Origin: Paracidovorax wautersii
GTDB taxonomy: Bacteria; Pseudomonadota; Gammaproteobacteria; Burkholderiales; Burkholderiaceae_C
Length of the DNA: 64,000 nt
Direction of reading: 5' to 3'
Assembly (NCBI GenBank): GCA_009912175.1
Contig: WNDQ01000020.1
Location: 1 to 64,000 of the forward strand
In this document: in pieces, positions 6,950 to 17,798 of the stretch
Position numbering within the stretch: the first letter of the stretch is position 1
How the letters are laid out: each line of letters starts with the position of its first letter
Notes under the pieces: generated by a model
What the model saw: the letters and a program-made list of their open reading frames with translations, nothing else
Databases searched by the model: none
What the model was told of the DNA's origin: nothing
Translations under genes and position numbers: made by a program

Positions 6950-8374
6950 TCAGGGCTGGCCAATCTGCGCCAAGCGCAGCAGGTTGGTGGTGCCCGGCGT
7001 GCCGAAGGGCAGGCCCGCGATGACGGCGATGACGTCGCCGGTTTTGCCGAAGCCTTCGCGCTCGGCGGTGGCGCAGGCCAGGTCGCTCATCTCGCGCACG
7101 TCCAGCACCTCGGGGCAGAGCACGGGGTAGACGCTCCAGGCCAGCGCCAGCCGGCGCGCGGTGGCGTGCTCGGGCGTCATGCCGATGATGGGCGCGTGCG
7201 GCCGCTCGCGCGCCATGCGCAGCGCGGAATAGCCAGAGGTGGTGTAGGCCACGGCGGCAGCCACGGGCAGTGTGTCGACGGCGCTGCGCATGGCCGCGCC
7301 GATGGCATCGGCCGTGTCGGGGCGGGACGGCGTGCGGGCGGTGTCCAGGGCTTGCCGGTAGTGCGGGTCGGATTCGGTCTGCGCGATGATCTTGTTCATC
7401 ATGCCCACCGCCTCGACCGGGTATTTGCCCGAGGCCGATTCGGCCGACAGCATGACGGCGTCGGCGCCGTCGTAGATGGCGGTGGCCACGTCCGAGGCCT
7501 CGGCGCGCGTGGGCACGGGCGCGGCGATCATGGATTCGAGCATCTGCGTGGCCACGATCACGGGCTTGCCCGCCTTGCGGCAGGCCCGCACGATGCGTTT
7601 CTGGATGGCGGGCACCTGCTCGGGCGGCATCTCCACGCCCAGGTCGCCGCGCGCGACCATGACGGCGTCGGTCGCCTCGACGATGCCGTCCAGGCTGTGG
7701 ATGGCCGTGGGTTTTTCGAGCTTGGCGACGATGCCGGCGCGTGTGCCGACGATCTGCCGCAGCTCGGCGATGTCCTCGGGCCGCTGCACAAAGGACAGCG
7801 CGACCCAGTCGACGCCCAGCGTCAGGCCGAAGGCCAGGTCGGCCAGGTCCTTGGCGGTCAGGGCCGACAGCGGCAGCACCACGTCGGGCACGTTCACGCC
7901 CTTGCGGTCGGACACCACGCCGCCGGCGATGACGCGGGTCTGCGCGAAGTCGGCACCGCATTGCTCGACACGCAGCCGCACACGCCCGTCGTCGACCAGC
8001 AGGTCGGCGCCTTCGCGCAGGCCCGCGAAGATCTCCGGGTGCGGCATCGGCGCGCGCTGGGCACTGCCGGGTGTGGCGGCGTCGAGGTCCAGGCGAAAGG
8101 GCGCGCCTGCTTCCAGCCGCACGGGGCCGTCGGCAAAAGTGCCCAGCCGCAGCTTGGGGCCTTGCAGGTCCATCAGGATGCCGATGGGCCGGCCCAGCTC
8201 CTGTTCCACGCTGCGGATGAAGCCGTGGTTGCGCTGGTGGTCGGCGTGGGTGCCGTGGCTGAAGTTGAGGCGAAAGACGTCGGCGCCGGCCTCGAACAGG
8301 GACTTGATCGTCTCGCGGTGGGCGCTGGCCGGGCCGATGGTGGCGATGATCTTGGCGTTGCGTTGTTTGTACAT
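6950..8374 (-). CDS. pyk: pyruvate kinase
   Basis: Transfers phosphate from PEP to ADP, the last step of glycolysis. The 474-residue protein begins RNAKIIATIGPAS and shows LMDLQGPKLRLG, the active-site region MVARGDLGVEMP, the Mg/K site sequence VATQMLESM, and the C-terminal allosteric domain. It follows the glycerate kinase gene by 21 bp on the same strand. It therefore looks like a dedicated kinase for the glycerate route, turning glycerate-derived PEP into pyruvate. A GC-rich hairpin region lies beyond its stop but lacks a clear U tract. Confidence 0.97.
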   Translation of the reverse strand: MYKQRNAKIIATIGPASAHRETIKSLFEAGADVFRLNFSHGTHADHQRNHGFIRSVEQELGRPIGILMDLQGPKLRLGTFADGPVRLEAGAPFRLDLDAATPGSAQRAPMPHPEIFAGLREGADLLVDDGRVRLRVEQCGADFAQTRVIAGGVVSDRKGVNVPDVVLPLSALTAKDLADLAFGLTLGVDWVALSFVQRPEDIAELRQIVGTRAGIVAKLEKPTAIHSLDGIVEATDAVMVARGDLGVEMPPEQVPAIQKRIVRACRKAGKPVIVATQMLESMIAAPVPTRAEASDVATAIYDGADAVMLSAESASGKYPVEAVGMMNKIIAQTESDPHYRQALDTARTPSRPDTADAIGAAMRSAVDTLPVAAAVAYTTSGYSALRMARERPHAPIIGMTPEHATARRLALAWSVYPVLCPEVLDVREMSDLACATAEREGFGKTGDVIAVIAGLPFGTPGTTNLLRLAQIGQP

Positions 8375-8395
8375 GGTTGTCTCCCGGGGTGGGCT

Positions 8396-9688
8396 TCAGG
8401 CAGGTGTGGAGCCCGGCGGATTTTGGATGAGGATGGCGCGAAAGTCGTTGACGTTCGTGAGTGTCGGACCGGTCACGACGGCGTCGCCCAAGGCGCCGAA
8501 AAAACCGTGGCCGTCGTTGTTGTCCAGGCTGTCCTTGGGGCGCAGCCCCAGGGCCCAGGCGCGCGCCAGGGAGTCGGGCGCGAGGTAGGCGCCGGCGATT
8601 TCTTCCTGGCCGTCGACGCCGTCGGTGTCGCCCGCCAGCGCGTGCACGCCCGGCAGGCCGTCGAGCGCAACGCCCAGCGCCAGCAGAAACTCGACGTTGC
8701 GCCCGCCACGCCCGTTGCCGCGCACGGTGACGGTGGTCTCGCCGCCCGACAGCAGCACGCAGGGCCCGGCCACGGGCTGGCCATGGCGCTGCACCTGGCG
8801 GGTGAGCGCGGCCAGGACCTTGCCGACGTCGCGCGCCTCGCCCTCGATGCTGTCGCCCAGGATGTAGGGCGTCACGCCGGCCTCGCGGGCCACGTGTGCG
8901 GCGGCCTCCAGCGCCTGCTGGGGCGTGGTGATGATGCGGGCGTCGGCGCCCTGCAGGCGCGGGTCGCCGGGCTTGACCGATTCGCCGTCGCCGCTTTCCA
9001 GCGCCGCCAGCGCGGCGGGCGGCAGCGTGATGCCGTAACGGCGCACGATGGCCAGCGCATCCGCGCAGGTCGTGGCGTCGCCGATGGTGGGGCCGGAGGC
9101 AATGTCGCCCGGATGGTCACCCGGAATGTCGGAGATCATCAGCGTCACCACGCGGGCCGGGTGGCAGGCGGCGGCCAGGCGCCCGCCCTTGATGGCCGAG
9201 AGGTGGCGGCGCACGCAGTTCATCTCGCTGATGTTGGCGCCGGACTTCAGCAGGTCCTGTGCGATGCGCTGCTTGTCCTGCAGGCTGATGCCGGCCAGCG
9301 GCAGCGCCAGCAGCGCGGAGCCGCCGCCGGAGATCAGGCACAGCACCGTGTCGTCGGCGCTCAGGCCGCTGACGCGGTCGAGAATGCGGCGGGCCGCCTG
9401 CACGCTGGCGTCGTCGGGCACGGGGTGCGCGGCCTCGATGATCTCGATGCGCTCGCACGGCACGGCGTAGCCGTAGCGCGTGACCACCAGGCCGGACAAG
9501 GGGCCGGGCCAGTGGGCCTCGACCGAGCGCGCCATGGCGGCCGCGGCCTTGCCGGCGCCGATGACGATCAGGCGTCCCTTGGGACTGGGCGGAAGGTGTG
9601 CCGGAATGCACTGGTCCGGCTGGGCCGCGGCGATGGCGGCCTCGAACATGCGTTGCAGCAATTGGCGCTGCGGGGTGGACTGGGGCAT
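8396..9688 (-). CDS. ttuD: glycerate 2-kinase (TtuD/GckA, MOFRL family)
   Basis: Phosphorylates D-glycerate to 2-phosphoglycerate; older databases call this family hydroxypyruvate reductase. 430 residues. The N-terminal DUF4147 domain shows LIVIGAGKAAAAMA and CLISGGGSALLALP. The C-terminal MOFRL domain shows LLSGGETTVTVRG and LAGDTDGVDG. The ATG at 9688 is preceded by AGGAGA; an upstream GTG-type start at 9763 would overlap the transporter gene. It lies between the MFS transporter and pyk on the same strand, forming a CdaR-linked unit for import and use of glycerate or tartrate-type acids. Confidence 0.93.
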   Translation of the reverse strand: MPQSTPQRQLLQRMFEAAIAAAQPDQCIPAHLPPSPKGRLIVIGAGKAAAAMARSVEAHWPGPLSGLVVTRYGYAVPCERIEIIEAAHPVPDDASVQAARRILDRVSGLSADDTVLCLISGGGSALLALPLAGISLQDKQRIAQDLLKSGANISEMNCVRRHLSAIKGGRLAAACHPARVVTLMISDIPGDHPGDIASGPTIGDATTCADALAIVRRYGITLPPAALAALESGDGESVKPGDPRLQGADARIITTPQQALEAAAHVAREAGVTPYILGDSIEGEARDVGKVLAALTRQVQRHGQPVAGPCVLLSGGETTVTVRGNGRGGRNVEFLLALGVALDGLPGVHALAGDTDGVDGQEEIAGAYLAPDSLARAWALGLRPKDSLDNNDGHGFFGALGDAVVTGPTLTNVNDFRAILIQNPPGSTPA

Positions 9689-9734
9689 GGGTCTGTCTCC
9701 TGCAAGGCGGGATGGCACGGGGACGCGCGCGGCG

Positions 9735-11063
9735 TCAACGATTGACGATCTTCGCCGGGACACGCAGCACGAGCAAGGCGCCCAGCAGCAGCACGGCCGA
9801 GAGGATGTACAGCGCCACGTGGGTGCTGCCCGTGGTGTCCTTGATCCAGCCGACCAGGAAGGGGCTGACGAAGCCGGCGATCTGGCCCAGCGAGTTGATC
9901 AGGGCCAGGCCGCCGGCGGCGGCCGCGCTGCCCAGGAAGGCCGTGGGCAGCGGCCAGAACATGGGCAGGCCGGCCAGCGCGCCCATGGTGGCCAGTGACA
10001 GGCCGACGATGGCCAGCGTCGGGTTGCCGTCGGCCTGGGTGGCCAGCATCAGGCCGCACAGCCCCATCAGCAGCGGGCCGCTGAGGTGCCAGCGGCGCTC
10101 CTTGCGGGCGTCGGCCGAGCGCCCGATCCAGATCATGAACAGGCTGGCGCAGAAGTAGGGGATGGCGCTGATCCAGCCCACCGTCACCGGGCTTTGGAAG
10201 CCCAGCGACTTGACGATGGTCGGCAGCCAGAAGTTGATGGCGTAGACGCCCATCTGGATGCAGAAATAGACCAGCCCCAGCATCCACACGGCGCGGTTGC
10301 GCAGCACGCTGGCAAACGAGTCGGCGGCGTGCGCGCTGCCGCGGCGCTTTTGCTCGTCCTGCGCCAGCTCGGCCAGCAGCAGGCGTTTTTCGTGGGCGTC
10401 GAGCCAATGGGCCTTCTCGATGCCGTCATTGAGCAGCACGTAGACCAGCACGCCCAGCGCAATCGTGGGCAGGCCCTGCAGCAGGAACATCCATTGCCAG
10501 CCGTCCAGGCCGTGGTGGCCGGCGAAGGTCCCCATCATCCAGCCCGACAGCGGGCTGCCCAGCACACCGGAGATCGGGATCGCCGACATGAACAGGCCCA
10601 TCACCCGGCCGCGCCGCGAGGACGGGAACCACTGGGTGAAATACAGCACGATGCCGGGGAAAAAGCCGGCCTCGAACACGCCGGTGATGAAGCGCAGCAC
10701 GTAGAACTCGACCGGCGTGGTGACGAACATCAACGCCGCCGAGGCCGCGCCCCAGGCCACCATCAGCGTGCCGATCACCTTGCGCGCGCCCAGCCGGTGC
10801 AGCAGCAGGTTGGACGGCACGCCGCTGAGCACGTAGCCGATGAAGAAGATGCCGGCGCCCAGGCCGTAGACGGTCTCGCTCCATTGCAGCGCGTCGAGCA
10901 TCTGCAGCTTGGCAAAACCCACGTTGACCCGGTCCAGGTAGTTGAACAGGTAGCAAACGAAGATGAAGGGAATCAGCCGCAGGGTGATCTTGCGGTAGGC
11001 GCCGTTCAGGGCCGCCTCGGCGGCGGGCGCGGCAGGACGGATGTCCTGGGAATGGGTGCTCAT
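9735..11063 (-). CDS. MFS transporter, anion:cation symporter family (TtuB-like)
   Basis: A 12-helix importer of about 442 residues, of the type that takes up sugar acids such as tartrate, glucarate or glycerate by proton symport. The characteristic MFS/ACS motif FNYLDRVNVGFAKLQM is in helix 1, with VPSNLLLHRLGARKVIG in the first cytoplasmic loop and FEAGFFPGIVLYFTQWF in helix 4-5. The start at 11063 is preceded by GGAGAC; longer starts up to 11123 have no ribosome site. It heads the minus-strand transporter-kinase-pyk operon and is divergent from cdaR. Confidence 0.9.
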   Translation of the reverse strand: MSTHSQDIRPAAPAAEAALNGAYRKITLRLIPFIFVCYLFNYLDRVNVGFAKLQMLDALQWSETVYGLGAGIFFIGYVLSGVPSNLLLHRLGARKVIGTLMVAWGAASAALMFVTTPVEFYVLRFITGVFEAGFFPGIVLYFTQWFPSSRRGRVMGLFMSAIPISGVLGSPLSGWMMGTFAGHHGLDGWQWMFLLQGLPTIALGVLVYVLLNDGIEKAHWLDAHEKRLLLAELAQDEQKRRGSAHAADSFASVLRNRAVWMLGLVYFCIQMGVYAINFWLPTIVKSLGFQSPVTVGWISAIPYFCASLFMIWIGRSADARKERRWHLSGPLLMGLCGLMLATQADGNPTLAIVGLSLATMGALAGLPMFWPLPTAFLGSAAAAGGLALINSLGQIAGFVSPFLVGWIKDTTGSTHVALYILSAVLLLGALLVLRVPAKIVNR

Positions 11064-11124
11064 GTTTGTCTCCATGTCGTTGTGTGTCGGCAGGAGCATA
11101 GGCAGGAAGTGTGGTGTCGCCATC

Positions 11125-11136
11125 GTGCATTTGCAC
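11125..11136. promoter_or_regulatory. inverted repeat in the cdaR/transporter intergenic region
   Basis: GTGCA-TT-TGCAC is a perfect inverted repeat, 62 bp upstream of the transporter start. An imperfect direct repeat AAAAATGGTC / AAAAATTGGC follows at 11161-11170 and 11179-11188. Either could be a CdaR site; the sequence alone does not decide. Confidence 0.3.
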
Positions 11137-11221
11137 AGAAATAAACGCGATGATTTTCGTAAAAATGGTCAAATGAACAAAAATTGGCCGCGATGAATGC
11201 GGCCCCCATGGAGACGAGCCC

Positions 11222-12388
11222 ATGATGATCGACCCCCGGATCGCCCAGGAAATCGTGACGCGCATCATGAGGATCATTCCTCACAACATCAACGTGATGG
11301 ATGCGCGCGGCATCATCATCGCCAGCGGCACGCCAGCGCGCGTGGGCACCTTGCACACCGGTGCGCAGGCGGCGCTCGCGCGCCGGCAGCCCATGGAGAT
11401 CGGCGACGACGCGGCCGGCCGCGCCAGCGGCATGCGCCCGGGCATCAACCTGCTGCTGTACGGCCGTGGCGAGGTGTGCGGCGTCGTCGGCATCACGGGC
11501 GATCCGCAGGAGATCCGCCATTTCGCGGAGCTGGTGCGCGTGACGGCCGAGATGATCATCGAACAGGCCCTGCTGACCGGCGAGCTGCAGCGGCAACTGC
11601 GCTACCGCGAGGAATTCGTGTTCCAGTTGCTGCGGCGCACCGGCGAGTCCGCCGCCAACCTGCAGGCCTGGGCCGCGCGGCTGAATTTCGACCCGGCCAC
11701 GCCGCACATGGTGGTCGTGCTGGTCCCGCAGGACCAGGCCGCGCCGCACGCGCAGCTCGCGGCCCTGCAGGCCGTGCAGGCGGCGCTGCTGGCGTGGCGG
11801 CCCGGGTTGCTGGTGACGGTGACCGCACCGCAGGAGCTGGCGCTCATCGAGCCGCTGGATGTTTCAGGAACGCGGGCCCAGTGCCTGGCGCGCACGACGG
11901 CCCGGTTGGCCGCGTTGGACGAGATCGTCGCGCCCTTGCTGCCGGCCGGCCACGCGCTGAGCGCCGGCGTCGGGCTGGCGGGCCTGGAGGAGATGGCCGT
12001 GTCGTACTGGACGGCCCAAGAGGCGCTGGCCATCGCCCGGGCGCGCGAAAAGGCGGGCCGGCGCGTGTCCTATTACGAGCTGAGCCTGCCGGTGCTGCTG
12101 GCCGACCTGGACCAGGGGTGGAAACGCGAGCAGTTGCGCGGGCCCATCGACTTGCTGGCGGCCGCGGACCCCAAGGGTGGTGTGCTGCGCAAGACGCTGG
12201 CGGCCTGGCTGGCGAACGAACGCAACGCGGCGCAGACCGCGCAGGCGCTGCATGTGCACCGCAACACGCTCAACTACCGGCTGCGCCGCATCCATGAAGT
12301 GACCGGCCTGGATCTGGACGACATCGACGACCTGCTGCTGCTGTACGTCGGCCTGGCCTTGAGCGGCGCGGGGCCGGACGGCCGCTAG
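11222..12388 (+). CDS. cdaR: CdaR-family sugar diacid regulator
   Basis: An activator of sugar-acid utilisation genes. 388 residues: an N-terminal sugar-diacid-recognition domain (DPRIAQEIVTRIMRIIPHNI, NVMDARGIIIASG), a GGDEF-like middle part, and a C-terminal PucR-type HTH_30 (NERNAAQTAQALHVHRNTLN then YRLRRIHEVTGLDL). It is divergent from the MFS transporter, glycerate kinase and pyk operon, which is the known CdaR context. CdaR family members respond to glycerate, galactarate or glucarate. Two tandem ATG codons open the gene. Confidence 0.93.
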   Translation: MMIDPRIAQEIVTRIMRIIPHNINVMDARGIIIASGTPARVGTLHTGAQAALARRQPMEIGDDAAGRASGMRPGINLLLYGRGEVCGVVGITGDPQEIRHFAELVRVTAEMIIEQALLTGELQRQLRYREEFVFQLLRRTGESAANLQAWAARLNFDPATPHMVVVLVPQDQAAPHAQLAALQAVQAALLAWRPGLLVTVTAPQELALIEPLDVSGTRAQCLARTTARLAALDEIVAPLLPAGHALSAGVGLAGLEEMAVSYWTAQEALAIARAREKAGRRVSYYELSLPVLLADLDQGWKREQLRGPIDLLAAADPKGGVLRKTLAAWLANERNAAQTAQALHVHRNTLNYRLRRIHEVTGLDLDDIDDLLLLYVGLALSGAGPDGR

Positions 12389-12552
12389 CCGTGTCTGCGA
12401 AGGCCTGTGCGGCGCATGGGCTTGCCGGGCGCGAGTCCCGATCCCGCCATCGGCGGCCGCTACACTTGTCCGATACCGCGCGGACATCGCCGGTTTTCGT
12501 TTTTTTGTCTGTCCCACGCCGGCTTGCGCCGGCCCCACAGGAATCCAGCTCC

Positions 12553-13029
12553 ATGAACATCGGCAAGGACACCGCCGTCACCCTCCGCTATTCGCTGGTC
12601 GATGGCCAGGGTCGGCTGCTGCAAACCGCCAAGACGCCCGTGGCCTACCTGCACGGTGGCTACGACAACATCTTCCCCAAGGTCGAGGCCGCACTCGAAG
12701 GCCAGGCGGCGGGTTTCAAGACCACGATCGCACTCGCACCCGAGGATGCCTTCGGCGTGCGCGACGAATCGCTCGTGCGCACCATCCCCAAGAGCGAATT
12801 CCCGCCGGGCGTGAAGGTGGGCGGCCAACTGCGCGGCCACACCGACGACGGGCGTGAGCATGTCTTCAACGTGGTCAAGATCAAGGGACCGCAGGTGCTG
12901 CTCGACGGCAACCACCCGCTGGCCGGGCAAGCGCTGTCCATCACGCTGGAAGTGGTGTCGGTGCGCGCGGCCTCGGCCGAGGAAACCGCGCACGGCCACG
13001 TGCATGGTGAACACGGTCATCATCATTGA
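12553..13029 (+). CDS. slyD: FKBP-type peptidyl-prolyl isomerase, SlyD-like
   Basis: A cytoplasmic prolyl isomerase and chaperone, 158 residues. The split FKBP domain starts TAVTLRYSLVDGQGRLLQT and contains GGYDNIFPKVEAALEGQ and EDAFGVRDESLV. The insert-in-flap chaperone domain follows. The C-terminus ends in a His-rich tail (HGHVHGEHGHHH), the nickel-binding feature of SlyD used in hydrogenase and urease maturation; no such operon is in the window. The frame is open upstream, but ATG 12553 matches the family N-terminus. Confidence 0.92.
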   Translation: MNIGKDTAVTLRYSLVDGQGRLLQTAKTPVAYLHGGYDNIFPKVEAALEGQAAGFKTTIALAPEDAFGVRDESLVRTIPKSEFPPGVKVGGQLRGHTDDGREHVFNVVKIKGPQVLLDGNHPLAGQALSITLEVVSVRAASAEETAHGHVHGEHGHHH

Positions 13030-13064
13030 CGCCACAGCGGCGGGCATCTGCCTCGCCGCCGCGG

Positions 13065-13093
13065 TTGAAAGCCTGCTGTCAGACCGTTAAAGT
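13065..13093 (+). promoter_or_regulatory. sigma-70-type promoter
   Basis: TTGAAA (13065-13070), a 17-bp spacer, then TAAAGT (13088-13093). It lies between slyD and the small conserved gene starting at 13179. Confidence 0.55.
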
Positions 13094-13178
13094 GGTCACT
13101 GCAGTGATGATGTCGGAGTGGGTGCCGGCGGCCTTCCTGCCACCGGTGGGGCCGCGGGCACGCGCCAAGAGAGGGTCC

Positions 13179-13547
13179 ATGTCAGAGCAACGCAGTGGCG
13201 ACTACGCCGAGAACCAGATCGAGATTCCGCCGTCCTTCGTGGCGCTCTACAGCGACGCGCAGCAGCGCCTGCTGGTGCCGCCCGACCAGTTGCGCCTGCG
13301 CTACGAGGTTTGCGAGGACCTGGCCCAGCACCTGGCCGGGCCGGCCCAGTCCATGTTCGACGCGGCCGGCCGCACGTCGCCCGACAAGGGCATCGACATC
13401 CAGCGGCGCATCCTCAAGGGCCTGCTGTCCGGCGAATCGGGCATCGACGGGCGCGAGGCCTGCTGGGTGGTGCGCCGGCTGGCCGAGTTGCTCGATTGGC
13501 CCACGCTGGACGCGCAAGAGATCAAGGCCTGCGGCCAGGAGGAATAG
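13179..13547 (+). CDS. conserved hypothetical protein of Burkholderiales
   Basis: A 122-residue acidic soluble protein without signal peptide or membrane segment. It opens with an ENQIEIPPSF motif that I recall from small Burkholderiales proteins of unknown function, sometimes loosely labelled ATPase with chaperone activity; no ATP-binding motif is visible here. The rest is predicted helical (RYEVCEDLAQHLAGPAQSMF, WVVRRLAELLDW). It has its own promoter and is followed by a strong terminator. ATG 13179 is chosen for the conserved N-terminus. No function can be assigned. Confidence 0.75.
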   Translation: MSEQRSGDYAENQIEIPPSFVALYSDAQQRLLVPPDQLRLRYEVCEDLAQHLAGPAQSMFDAAGRTSPDKGIDIQRRILKGLLSGESGIDGREACWVVRRLAELLDWPTLDAQEIKACGQEE

Positions 13548-13580
13548 CCCGGCGTCAGGCACGGGCCTCGCCCCTCAAGC

Positions 13581-13610
13581 AAAAACGCACCCGAGGGTGC
13601 GTTTCTTTTT
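13581..13610. terminator. bidirectional Rho-independent terminator
   Basis: A 10-bp stem AAACGCACCC / GGGTGCGTTT (13583-13592 and 13595-13604) with A and T runs on both sides. It sits between the convergent 122-aa gene and gap and can end both transcripts. Confidence 0.9.
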
Positions 13611-13640
13611 GCACAAGCGCCACAGGGGGCGCCTGGTTTC

Positions 13641-14663
<1,023 letters not shown>

Positions 14664-14702
14664 TTAAAAAATCGTGTGGGGGCTGTGAGGTGCCTGCCCT
14701 GG

Positions 14703-14736
14703 AAAAAACGCCGTCCGGCGGGGCCGGGACGGCGTT
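14703..14736 (-). terminator. terminator after transketolase
   Basis: On the minus strand a stem of AACGCCGTCC type pairs with GGACGGCGTT and is followed by six T. It lies in the 98-bp gap between tkt and gap. No clear gap promoter is visible in the remaining 57 nt, so it may act as a partial terminator. Confidence 0.8.
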
Positions 14737-14743
14737 GGGTGTG

Positions 14744-16858
14744 TCAGCGGTTGAGCGCGATGGCGCGGCGCACGGTGTTGGCGACGTTCTCGGGCGTGAA
14801 GCCGAAGAATTCGAACAGCTCGCCGGCCGGAGCCGATTCGCCGTAGCGGTCGATGCCGACCACGGCGGCGACGCCGTACTTCCACCAGCCATCGGTCGAA
14901 CCCATTTCAACGGCCACACGCGGCAGGCCGGCCGGCAGCACGCTCTTCTTGTAGGCCTCGGTCTGGCGGTCGAACACGCTGGTGCTGGGCACCGAGACCA
15001 CACGCACGGCGATCTGGTGTTCCTTGGCCAGCCGTTCCTGCGCCTTGAGCGCGAGCTGCACTTCGCTGCCGGTGGCGATGATCACCGCCTGGGCCTTCTT
15101 CTTGAGGCCCAGGTCGCCCGGCTCGGACAGCACGTAGGCGCCACGGCTGATGTCGCCGACGTCGCGCTTGGGCGCGTAGGCAATGCCCTGGCGCGAGAGC
15201 AGCAGCGCGCTCGGGCGGTCCTGGTTTTCGAGCGCCACGGCCCAGGCCACGGCGGTCTCGGCCGTGTCGCCCGGACGCCAGACGTCGAGGTTGGGGATCA
15301 GGCGCAGGCCGGCGGCGTGCTCGATCGACTGGTGGGTCGGGCCGTCTTCGCCCAGGCCGATGGAGTCGTGCGTGAACACGTGGATGACGCGGCGCTTCAT
15401 CAGCGCGGCCATGCGGATGGCGTTGCGGCTGTAGTCGCTGAAGGTCAGGAAGGTGCCGCCGTAGGGAATGAAGCCGCCGTGCAGGGCGATGCCGTTCATG
15501 ATGGCGGCCATGCCGAATTCACGCACGCCGTAGTTGATGTGGCGGCCGATGCGGCCGTGCGGCTGCGTGGCCTGGTCGGCGGTGCTGGCGGGCTTGGCTT
15601 CGTCCTCGGCGGCGGCCGCGGCGGCCTTGGGCGCTTCCAGGATCACGGCGCCGGTGGTTTCATCGAAACGCAGGGCGGGCGTGGACTTGGTGTTGGTCAG
15701 GTTGGAGCCGGTCAGGTCGGCCGAGCCGCCCAGCAGTTCCGGCAGGGCGGCGGTGAAGGCTTCGAGCGCGAGCTGGCTGGCCTTGCGGCTGGCCACGGTC
15801 TCGGCCTTGGTGTGGGCCGCGACGATGGTGTCGACCGCCACTTGCGCGAAGTTCTTGGGCAGCTCGCCCTTGAGGCGGCGCAGCAGTTCGGCGGCCTGCT
15901 CGGGGCAGGCCTGTTCGTAGGCGGCAAAGCGCGTGTTCCATTCGGCTTCGAGCTCGGCGCCGCGCGCCTTGGCGTTCCAGTCGTCATAGGCTTCGGCCGG
16001 CACTTCGAAGGGGCCGTAGGTCCAGCCCAGCGCTTCACGCGTGAGCTTGATTTCTTCGGCGCCCAGCGGCTCGCCGTGGGCCTTGGCGGTGTCCTGGCGG
16101 TTCGGGCTGCCCTTGCCGATGTGGGTCTTGCACACGATCAGCGTGGGCTGGATGGTTTCGGCCTTGGCTTGCGCGATGGCGGCGTCCACGGCCTCGACGT
16201 CATGGCCGTCGATCGGGCCGATGACCTGCCAGCCGTAGGCGCGGAAACGCTCGGGCGTGTTGTCGATGAACCAGGGAGCGACCTTGCCGTCGATCGAGAT
16301 GCCGTTGTCGTCGTACAGCGCGATCAGCTTGCCCAGCTTCCAGGCGCCGGCCAGCGCGGCGGCTTCGTGGCTGATGCCTTCCATCAGGCAGCCGTCGCCC
16401 AGGAACACGTAGGTGTGGTGGTCGACGATGGCATGGCCGTCGCGGTTGAATTCGGCGGCCAGCAGCTTTTCGGCCAGCGCAAAGCCCACGGCATTGGTCA
16501 CGCCCTGGCCCAGCGGGCCGGTGGTGGTTTCCACGCCGGCGGTGTAGCCGACTTCAGGGTGGCCCGGGGTCTTGCTGTGGAGTTGGCGGAAGTTCTTGAG
16601 CTCGCCGATCGGCAGGTCGTAGCCGCTCAGGTGCAGCAGCGCATAGATCAGCATCGAACCATGGCCGTTGGAGAGGATAAAACGGTCGCGGTCGGCCCAG
16701 TGCGGATTGACGGGGTTGTGACGCAGGTGGCGGCCCCAGAGCGCGACGGCCATGTCGGCCATCCCCATGGGGGCGCCCGGGTGGCCCGAGTTCGCTTGTT
16801 GAACGGCGTCCATTGCCAACGCGCGAATCGCGTTGGCCATCAATGCGGTGTTTGCCAT
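14744..16858 (-). CDS. tkt: transketolase
   Basis: A thiamine-diphosphate enzyme moving two-carbon units between ketose and aldose phosphates. 704 residues. [15 protein letters not shown] is near the N-terminus; the TPP/Mg motif [19 protein letters not shown] and the central [20 protein letters not shown] pyrimidine-binding region are intact; [15 protein letters not shown] carries catalytic His residues. It is about 40 residues longer than the Escherichia coli enzyme because of an Ala/Glu-rich segment at about residues 400-432, just before GRHINYG. ATG 16858 fits the family N-terminus; the frame upstream is open only by chance. This is the housekeeping transketolase, distinct from the split one at 55.9-57.7 kb. 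Confidence 0.96.
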   Translation of the reverse strand: MANTALMANAIRALAMDAVQQANSGHPGAPMGMADMAVALWGRHLRHNPVNPHWADRDRFILSNGHGSMLIYALLHLSGYDLPIGELKNFRQLHSKTPGHPEVGYTAGVETTTGPLGQGVTNAVGFALAEKLLAAEFNRDGHAIVDHHTYVFLGDGCLMEGISHEAAALAGAWKLGKLIALYDDNGISIDGKVAPWFIDNTPERFRAYGWQVIGPIDGHDVEAVDAAIAQAKAETIQPTLIVCKTHIGKGSPNRQDTAKAHGEPLGAEEIKLTREALGWTYGPFEVPAEAYDDWNAKARGAELEAEWNTRFAAYEQACPEQAAELLRRLKGELPKNFAQVAVDTIVAAHTKAETVASRKASQLALEAFTAALPELLGGSADLTGSNLTNTKSTPALRFDETTGAVILEAPKAAAAAAEDEAKPASTADQATQPHGRIGRHINYGVREFGMAAIMNGIALHGGFIPYGGTFLTFSDYSRNAIRMAALMKRRVIHVFTHDSIGLGEDGPTHQSIEHAAGLRLIPNLDVWRPGDTAETAVAWAVALENQDRPSALLLSRQGIAYAPKRDVGDISRGAYVLSEPGDLGLKKKAQAVIIATGSEVQLALKAQERLAKEHQIAVRVVSVPSTSVFDRQTEAYKKSVLPAGLPRVAVEMGSTDGWWKYGVAAVVGIDRYGESAPAGELFEFFGFTPENVANTVRRAIALNR

Positions 16859-16972
16859 GAGGGCAGGGCTCCGGTGAAGATCAGTGCAGAAAACAGGCAG
16901 AAAATCCCACGATTCTACTGCGCGGGTCCACGGGGCTGCGTCAGCCCTCCAGGGGGCCGGCGCGTGCGGATA

Positions 16973-17776
16973 ATGCCAAGCATGAGTATGTCTGAATCGT
17001 CCCAAGAGGACAGCGCAATCCCGGCGCCGGGTGGGTTTTTTCCAGCCCAGGCCATGTTGCTGGCGGCGGGCCGCGGCGAGCGCATGCGGCCGCTGACCGA
17101 CCACACGCCCAAGCCCTTGCTGGCGGTGCGCGGCCAGCCCCTGCTGCATTGGGCACTGAGCAAGCTGGCCGCGGGCGGCGTGACGGGCGCGGTGCTCAAC
17201 ACCGCGTGGCTGGGGGAGCGCATCGAGCAGCACTTCGGCCCGGTTTTCGAGGACGCGCAGGGAAGCCAGGTGGCGCTGCGCTATTCGCGTGAACAGGTGC
17301 CGGGCGAGGCGTTTTCGGCGCTGGAAACCGCGGGCGGCATCAGCCGCGCGCTGCCGTGGCTGGACGAGGTGTTCTGGGTGGCGGCGGGCGACGTCTACGC
17401 GCCGGACTTTCACTTTGGTGCGGACGACTTGGCGGCGTTTGCCGCCAGCGATCATCTGGCGCACATCTGGCTCGTGCCCAACCCGCCCGAAAAGCCGCGT
17501 GGCGACTTCGGCCTGACACCGCAGGGCCTGGCCACGAGCTGGCCGCACGAAGGCGACGCCGGCTACACCTACAGCACCATCGGCCTGTACCGGCGCGCGC
17601 TGTTCGAGGCACCCTGGTGCGAGATCGAGCCCGGCAACCCGGCCGGCGAAAAAGCGCCCCTGGCGCCACTGCTGCGCACCGCCATGGACGCCGGCCGCGT
17701 GAGCGCGCAACTCTACACCGGCCGCTGGACGGATGTGGGCACGCCCGAGCGGCTGGCCAAGCTCAACGCCGATTGA
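16973..17776 (+). CDS. murU: N-acetylmuramate alpha-1-phosphate uridylyltransferase (MurU), nucleotidyltransferase family
   Basis: A sugar-1-phosphate nucleotidyltransferase of 267 residues. [20 protein letters not shown] is the nucleotide-binding signature. [17 protein letters not shown] with its metal Asp, and the closing [15 protein letters not shown] match Pseudomonas MurU of the anabolic peptidoglycan-recycling route. Its usual partner, the sugar kinase AmgK, is not adjacent here. The start is uncertain: ATG codons at 16973, 16982 and 16988 all lie ahead of a variable N-terminus and none has a good ribosome site. Confidence 0.8.
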   Translation: MPSMSMSESSQEDSAIPAPGGFFPAQAMLLAAGRGERMRPLTDHTPKPLLAVRGQPLLHWALSKLAAGGVTGAVLNTAWLGERIEQHFGPVFEDAQGSQVALRYSREQVPGEAFSALETAGGISRALPWLDEVFWVAAGDVYAPDFHFGADDLAAFAASDHLAHIWLVPNPPEKPRGDFGLTPQGLATSWPHEGDAGYTYSTIGLYRRALFEAPWCEIEPGNPAGEKAPLAPLLRTAMDAGRVSAQLYTGRWTDVGTPERLAKLNAD

Positions 17777-17798
17777 GCCTGCGGCGCCCGTATTCGTT

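Noticed and set aside
7166-9745. 859-codon plus-strand frame over pyk and the glycerate kinase
   Set aside because: GC-rich antisense shadow; both minus-strand genes have full family motifs.
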